From contig OX104129.1 of assembly GCA_944470555.2 (NCBI GenBank), forward strand, positions 83,040,820 through 83,104,819: a stretch of DNA of 64,000 bases, in the 5' to 3' direction. The position numbers and the translations under genes are program-made. Of the stretch, positions 57,050 through 64,000 are shown piece by piece. The stretch comes from Heterobilharzia americana (lineage: Eukaryota; Platyhelminthes; Trematoda; Strigeidida; Schistosomatidae). Position 1 is the first letter of the stretch. Every line of letters begins with the position of its first letter. Below the pieces are notes generated by a model, which saw only the letters and a list, made by a program, of their open reading frames with translations, ran no database searches and had not been told where the DNA came from.

Positions 57050-57825
57050 GTTTATTTGATTTATAACACACATAGTGATACAGTATTATTTACTGGATGA
57101 CGTTTAGAGCATCAATTATCATTGCTCATAATCCTGTCAATGTAATCGCATAGCACTTTCGACATCTGATTTTTATAGTATCTGTCACCTCATATTCTTT
57201 ATTTTGATTGGCAGTCAAACTTTCTCTGTCTTTGGTATAGGTGTTGCGTCATTTTTACTACATGTGGTGGGTGTTAATTTCATTGAAATAGATCCAGTAA
57301 TCAGTCTCTCTCTTCCTCTCTTCACCTAATTATATTCTTGGACTTGAGTACAGGGGTTTCATCCCACCCATCTTAATATATGGTGATGTATTAATCCATA
57401 CATTCCGATACCTGAGTCTTATTTTCTAGATTATTGATCCTATTGGGATCTATCGTTTTATACTTAACTGAATTCATATGTTCCCCAATCTAATTGACCT
57501 CAAATGTCTTCTTTGACTGATGTACTTGACCTCACAGTCATTACATGGAATTTGATAGATTAGATTATTTTGCTGAATTGATTATATCGGATGCCTAAAC
57601 CAGATGATAAAGCTGATCTCTGAGCAAGTTTGTAGGTTTAAACACCACCCTAACTCCAGGTTTGTTAAGAATCCTACGTTAAAATTCTAATTTTCCTTCC
57701 TTATGATGTAACACAATGGAGGTTGTGAACTCCTTTCTACTCATTTTGTCGTTATTATTCGTATTCGTATTACTATTATCACTTTGTTTCATGTATGAAC
57801 GATAATTACTAATCATTGTTGCGGA
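57050..57825 (-). pseudogene. Penelope-like element PLE-8, C-terminal half (split by RTE-9)
   Basis: Minus strand: Asn-rich hinge (57790-57735), decayed KEFTTSIVLH-like segment, IYQIPCNDCEVKYISQ-like GIY-YIG relic (about 57560-57505), and the terminal segment to 57050 with the GAGC/GCTC stem-loop at 57150-57100. The upstream part of the element lies at 59170-59490, beyond an RTE insertion. Confidence 0.7.
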
Positions 57826-59165
57826 TCAAATTGCCAAGCTACGCTACGGATCATCATAGAACAGAGAGTTGAACGGCAGTCAACTCCCTTCCTCAACTCC
57901 TTCCACTTTTGAAAGGCCTCTAACAGCGTCGACCGAGAAGCAGTTTGGCAGGCAGCTGCTTCAACACTATGGTTTCAATGCAACAAATCTTTATCAATCT
58001 CATTCAACAACTGTATGAAGATGCCACATGTCAAATGATCCACAATGGGTGGCTCAGTGACGCTTTTCAAGCGAGGACAGGAGTAAGACAAGGTGGCTGT
58101 CTACTATCACCCATGATCTTCCTGATTGTGGTGGACTGGATCATGCAGCAAACCGTAAGGAGCAAGAATATGGATAGACGTTGGCTAGAACGATGAAACG
58201 ACTTCAAAAAAAGATTTGGATTTCGTCAACGATGATTTATGTCTAATGTCTTATTGCACAAACTCGAAGATATACAGGAGAAAATCAACAATTTGACAGA
58301 AGGGGGCAGCGAAGGAAGAGGGCACTTCCTTCAGGTGAACGTAGAAAAGTCAAAGGTGATGAAGATACCCGACCAACAACCGGCAACAACAACAACAACA
58401 GCAAGTAGAAATCACCATCAACAGAAGGAATCTTAAGGAAGTTGTCTCTTTCATTTACGTCTCCAACTAGGCAGCATCGTATCAACTACGGGCGGTGGAG
58501 GCGGTACAGATGAGCTTGTCAAAACCACGATCAGATAGACAGCAAGACACGCCTTTATTAATCTGAAATTATATCAGTGTGGAGATCTACTGTACTGCAC
58601 TCCACTCAGAATAAAGCGTGGACAACATTTGGATTTTCAACACTACTAATGCCAGTCAAGTCATTCAGTGCTTGTATGTGATGGTTGAGAGAGTTGGCGG
58701 CTCGTTACGAAAAGCATTTCCAACAAACTGCACACATAAATGATGAACAGCTGCTGCTGACGCTGACACTCACTTGATACTGAAGATGGATCAGATAGCC
58801 AGAATAATGTGAATAAGCAAGAAGGAAGTCATTGCGGCTGTCTGGCTGTCAACGAACCAACCAAGAATCTATCGCCCAACGTGTATGCAGAGGAAGGAAG
58901 TGGAGATGGATTGGATTGGATTGAGCATACAGTGAGAAAACTGTTCGAAGACATCATGTGCCAAGCCCTTGATTGGAACCTGAAGTAGGAAACGACAAGT
59001 TGGGTGTCCAAGTCGATGGTGACATCGAGGAAATGGTGTGAGGAAGTAATGAAAGTTTCTGGGCAGTTGTGGAGCCAGGTTGAGAAGACTGTGAAGAAGA
59101 AAGTGAGATGGAGACATCATACTGAAGCGGTATTTTCCACTTGGAACCCAAGGGGCGAATAATAT
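57826..59165 (+). pseudogene. RTE-type LINE (RTE-9) inserted in PLE-8
   Basis: Starts with an RT fragment: VADQIAKLRYGSS-like, INFIHF-equivalent region, then NLIQQLYEDATCQMIHNG, FQARTGVRQGGCLLSPMIFL and VVDWIMQQTVR (57990-58165), the conserved RT fingers/palm block. The catalytic block reads LDFVNDDLCLM (58216-58248), with one extra residue against FADD. Then KVMKIPDQQ with a Gln/Thr run (58360-58405), a NLKEVVSF equivalent, LGSIVSTTGGG (58480), and the 3' end GGAACCCAAGGGGCGAATAA (59142-59161). 5'-truncated, frameshifted. PLE sequence lies on both sides. Confidence 0.8.
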
Positions 59166-59169
59166 AATT

Positions 59170-59490
59170 ATAATTGCTTCTTTATGAGCTTTATTTCTTT
59201 GTTTAAGTCGTTACACTGACTAGTCTGTTATCTAGCTCCATTATTTAGACATTTGATGACACTTGTTTTAACTGACATAAGATGAAATGACTTTAAGTGG
59301 AGATACCTGTTAGAATGGGCCGGTGTCCTGTAGACAGTAGTATCCAAATCACCATCTGTTCTTCGTTTCATTCTACAATCCTCCACAGGTAATTCTTTTT
59401 GTCCACTTTCTATCTCGTAAGTGAATTGAATTGCGTCTACTACTGAGTTTACATATTTGAGGAAATTGTCGATTTGTTCTAGAATCGGAA
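59170..59490 (-). pseudogene. PLE-8, connector upstream of the RTE insertion
   Basis: Minus strand: the post-palm block (an F-LDC-like MVED/CRMKRRTDGD segment), a DTTVYRTPAHSN-like segment (59350-59310), and the LSSHLMSVKTSVIKCLN connector (about 59290-59240). It joins the 57.8 kb part if RTE-9 is set aside. Confidence 0.65.
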
Positions 59491-59705
59491 CATGTGAGGT
59501 GACAGGACTATAAAAGTCAGATGTTGAAAGTACTGTGTAATCACATTGATATGATCATGAGCAATAATAATTTATGCTTGAAAAGTTGTCATCAAGTAAA
59601 TAATAATCTATCACTGTGAGCTAGCTGTAATTCAAATAATCAAATCTAATATGGAGTTAAATTCCGCCGCTCTGCCCAAGTTGTCTCCGAAACGTTGGTT
59701 GCTAA
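59491..59705 (+). mobile_element. Inverted PLE terminal segment flanking PLE-8
   Basis: Plus orientation, opposite to PLE-8: GAGGTGACAGGACTATAAAA, GTTGAAAGTACTGTGTAATC, then TGAT, CATGA, helix GAGC/GCTT, GAAA, GTC, ATCA (59558-59610), and AAGTAAATAATAATC. This gives PLE-8 terminal segments in opposite orientation at its two ends. Confidence 0.7.
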
Positions 59706-59874
59706 TTGACTGATCTATATGCTGATGAATTCAGAAGACATGAAGCTGTTATAAACAGATGTAGTAGATTCCTTCAAACAATTGACTTCAGTCAAGATAC
59801 ACTACCTATTAGTTACATATCCCACAGAAGACAATTTCTTTGGAATATGGCCAACAAGCTGGAAAGCATTTTTG

Positions 59875-59955
59875 ATGGATGTTAGTTAGTTGGAGTCGAT
59901 CGACAGACAGTTCTAGATTTAGGTTTCATGCTTGTTGGCAATTGTTAGTGGGGGA
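59875..59955 (-). mobile_element. Family B ribozyme scrap, decayed
   Basis: Minus strand: AATTGCCAACAAGCATGAAA, CCTAAATC, TAGAACTGTCTGTCGATCG, TCCAACTAACTAACATC. This is the family B hammerhead 3' half and tail; the CTGACGA strand is lost. Confidence 0.5.
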
Positions 59956-61139
59956 TGTTTTTCAGTATTGGAGGCATTGATATCCTTTTTAAGTTTGTAA
60001 TCTACCTCAACCTCACTCCAACAAGAGGTTGATTACTGCTTGATTATCTCAATTGTAGCGTCCCTAACTGAAATATTGGCTGACATGGTTACGAGTCTTT
60101 CAAGTTTACAGACACACCTTATTAACGCTTGTTAAAAAGGATTGAATACCACATAGCTCTTCATCAAGTAAACATTTTCGTTTGATGTTTATTACCTTGT
60201 TCACTTTTTTTCTATCTATCAAGTTTTACAGTTTATCTTACGTATTGAACGTTTAGCAAACTATTTCACCAAAGGTTTACATAGTAAAACTAACTAAAGG
60301 GGAGGTGAACATGCAAGTGTACATTGGTTTGTGCATCTATCTATCTGTCTGTCTATGTGAACGTCAATCAACAGATTAGCCTATTAGTAGACTGATGTAT
60401 AATCGACTAAAAACATAAAACGTACAAAATGTCATATAGGTTACCATATTGTACAATCTTCTGCATACTTGATAACATGCTGTTTACCGAATTACTTTGT
60501 ATTCATTGTTCAATCACTGGAAAAAAACACACAGATAGACATAATAAGTTAGTCCTTGTGTACAAAGAGAAACAAACAAATAACCCACATTCCTGTTTAC
60601 TAACAATCACCATTCCATCGGCAACCAATAACGCTTAAAGACTAAACTACGCTTGATGGACAATAGCAGATTGAAACACTGATATTATCTAGTAGTAGAA
60701 ATGAGGTTATCCTCATTTCTGTACCATATGATATTTGTCAGTGATAATTCACTTTTAATAGACATTTTCAAATATGTTGACTGACATATTTAACCGGTTA
60801 ATTATAATCTTGTTTATGAATTCAATAATGTTTACTATCTGATAAAAACATACCTATTTAGCAGTTATAAGGGCAATCAGGAACACATCCAGATTATTAA
60901 TTCTGAATTAGGATGAAGTACATTAAGGTTACATCATAAGTGTGAAGTGTGCTTTAACAGACAACCAGTTAGTAATATTTAATCGATGCATGCAGCTATA
61001 GAGATTCCTATCGCCTTTGGAAGATACTGTTTTAATGTAATCTGACAGAAATATATAGGTGAATATGAAACTTCATGGTTTTACAAAACTATCCTCCTAC
61101 AGTAATATAAGAGTTAAAACCTCGGCACTATGTTCGATT
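59956..61139. other. No recognisable feature
   Basis: Unassigned AT-rich sequence, with a short CTAT/CTGT tract at about 60337-60355. Confidence 0.5.
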
Positions 61140-62335
<1,196 letters not shown>

Positions 62336-62499
62336 GAATGTTACAATATCTGTATTATGCTGAACATGAGAAGACAATTCAATTTATGCAGAATACTCGG
62401 TTTTCATACGTCAAACTTTGCATAAACTGAAGAAGTCAATGTATCTGTGTCGCTTTGTGGGCATCTAACTACAGACACATATTAAAGTGATCAGTGGTT

Positions 62500-62580
62500 G
62501 GACCTTGTAGGTAAATTGGTATAGCATCAACCAAAAACCCGGTGGTCGCTGGTTTGAATCTGGCTGCGATTTAAATTTCT
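62500..62580 (+). other. tRNA-like sequence
   Basis: GTAGGTAAATTGGTATAGCA could serve as box A, and GCTGGTTTGAATCTGGC as a T-arm (5-bp stem with two G-U pairs, box B GGTTTGAATC). The anticodon arm is poor and I could not close an acceptor stem. It is more likely the head of a SINE than a working tRNA gene. Confidence 0.35.
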
Positions 62581-63413
62581 TTTTCATCTTCAATCATCCT
62601 TCAGTATGAAACTCTTAAATGCCGAATTCGAAAGGTCGTGACAAAATCTACTGAAACAGAAAGTATTTCTAAAGGTTTCTTAGCGATTTTAAACGATTTG
62701 AATGAGTTAGCTTAGCAGAAAGTGCAACTAAGACAAGCAGACTGTTACCTGCCGCAAATTCACTTGGCGGTCAAGTAGACATCCCACTGACTGAAGTGAA
62801 ATTATGTGGTGATCAAAACTTGGATCTCTTCGTTGAGCATCATCGATGCTGGCTAAACAGATCAACTTCATCCTTAACGGTTTAATTAATTACATTTAGA
62901 TTGAAATGTAATAGTAAAAGTATGTCAATTAGTAAACTGTCCTCAGTCGACTATTTTTAAAGGATTTTCGACTCTGCAAACTGTAGTATGATTCCTCACT
63001 CTATTTGTTGACGTTAGAAAAGCCTGGCTTCAAATTAGTTGAGTCTGCGAATAGGTGGTTTACCAATTGATTGAGCAGGGTCACGCTTGATCATCATTCG
63101 TTTTAGGATTTTAGATAATATTTATTCAGATGATGGAGAATATTTGTAGCTCCCGAGAATAATAGTGTCGTGTTCTATGAGTTGAATGGTTTAATCGAGG
63201 AGTTTTCACTGACATTCCAAACAATATCATTAGCAAAAAACTTCAAAAAATAGTGAATGATAAACATTTCTCCACAATTTATTTACTTACTGATCCTGAT
63301 GACTTTGTGTGTGATTGGTCGTTTCTGTCAAGGTCTTCTCATCATCTCCTTATCTATTTTGATTGGTTGTCCTGATGACTCGTTGTTTCTTATTGGTTGA
63401 TAGATTAGGTTAA
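62581..63413. other. No recognisable feature
   Basis: Unassigned. Confidence 0.5.
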
Positions 63414-63724
63414 TGTCTCCATGTCTCAAGTTGTTATTCATCGAAGGCTGACATCAGTTGGCGGTTTGCGCTATATCGTGAGCTAACAGAAGTTGGAAAT
63501 ATGGAGCATTGGATTCTGACCCAGTGGCTCAATGGTAACGCGCTGGTCGCGGAACCTGAAGGTCGCGGGTTCGATCCCTGCTGGTGGGGTCGTGGGTGCG
63601 CACTGCTGAGGAGTCCCATACTAGGACGAAACAGCTGTCCAGTGCTCCCAGGTTTCCTTTGTTCCTCCAACTGATGTCAGCCTTCAATGAATAACAACTT
63701 GAAATATTTCCAAGTCTCCATGTC
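63414..63724 (+). mobile_element. Family C element, best-preserved copy (C10)
   Basis: Terminal inverted repeats 63428-63461 and 63667-63700 match at 33 of 34 positions by my count. A 12-bp direct repeat, GTCTCCATGTCT, lies outside (63414-63425 and 63713-63724) and may be a target-site duplication. Inside: TTGCGCTATATCGTG, then a tRNA-like head 63519-63590 with box A TGGCTCAATGG (63525-63535), box B GGGTTCGATCCC (63567-63578), a T-stem GCGGG/CCTGC, and a partial acceptor stem GACCC/GGGTC. The GACCCAGTGGC start resembles a tRNA-Arg. The hammerhead follows at 63600-63645. No protein is encoded. Confidence 0.85.
63600..63645 (+). ncRNA. Hammerhead ribozyme, family C, complete
   Basis: GCACTG (helix I, 63600-63605), CTGAGGA (63606-63612), helix II GTCC/GGAC around CATACTA, GAAA (63628-63631), CAGCTG palindrome (helix III, 63632-63637), TC cleavage site (63638-63639), CAGTGC (helix I, 63640-63645). 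Helix I is 6 of 6, helix II is 4 of 4, and all core bases fit CUGANGA...GAAA...UH. It is the strongest ribozyme call in the window; cleavage itself is inferred. Confidence 0.85.
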
Positions 63725-64000
63725 TGTTGATTACTGACTGACCTGAATACCAAGTTTCTAAACGTTCTCTGACATTCTGTGTATTCTCCCTATTCAGAAG
63801 TTTCCAATGTTCTCAATCAAATTCATGTCCACAGTTATCCGTAGGCATTCATTGATATGAACAAAGATATGTCATGATACTTCACTGCTACTTGATATTC
63901 ATGTAGACGGATATGAAGAGGGCGACAACTTATCGAGCTTTGAAATCTGATTCCAAATTTATATACTATCGCCTATCTATAATTCCCGACACTGCTGATC

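Noticed and set aside
63519..63590. Functional tRNA gene (tRNA-Arg-like)
   Set aside because: Box A, box B, T-stem and part of the acceptor stem are present, but the D and anticodon arms do not fold well, and the unit is embedded in a dispersed repeat. It is the head of family C.

Overview
This window reads as non-coding, repeat-saturated DNA from a trematode flatworm, most likely Schistosoma or a close schistosomatid. The main reason is the repeated presence of the schistosome Smalpha-type tRNA-like repeat with its hammerhead ribozyme. RTE-type LINEs and Penelope-like elements (PLEs) of the kinds found in fluke genomes, and the AT-rich base composition, point the same way. I found no convincing host gene or exon. 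Nearly every long reading frame is a retroelement remnant, a microsatellite reading through, or noise. All identity statements below are by eye.

Layout. 0-7.2 kb: an RTE relic with a GGTA microsatellite, a PLE interrupted by an RTE insertion, and a second RTE tail that is its near-perfect inverted copy (797 bp arms). 8.0-8.6 kb: a tRNA-like foldback element (called family B here) with hammerhead cores on both strands. 9.6-14.1 kb: an RTE tail, two near-identical inverted copies of another tRNA-like element (family C), three Smalpha-type (family A) copies and a LINE end. 14.17-31.47 kb: a large palindrome with arms of about 5.37 kb and a 6.56 kb spacer that holds a PLE and a nearly full-length but dead RTE. 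31.7-46.4 kb: family C and family A copies, LINE/RTE fragments, two adjoining PLEs (one with a 262-codon open frame carrying an intact-looking GIY-YIG domain), and a short PLE nested in family C. 47-64 kb: head-to-head RTE tails, more PLEs (one again split by an RTE), families A, B and C, AT and ACT microsatellites, and at 63.4 kb the best-preserved family C element.

Most interesting pattern. Three unrelated-looking repeat families share one architecture: a tRNA-like head with box A and box B, then a compact type I hammerhead whose helix III segment is a 6-nt palindrome or near-palindrome (A: TGCGCA; B: CCTAGG; C: CAGCTG), all framed by inverted repeats. Family A corresponds to the known Smalpha. 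I do not recognise B and C as named hammerhead families. The family C copy at 63.6 kb has every conserved core base and perfect helices I and II.

A second theme is inverted duplication at every scale: foldback SINE-like elements (about 100 bp arms), PLEs bounded by inverted terminal segments, paired RTE tails (about 0.8 kb), and the 17 kb palindrome. The retroelements probably supplied the reverse transcriptase that spread the small ribozyme repeats, but that is inference.
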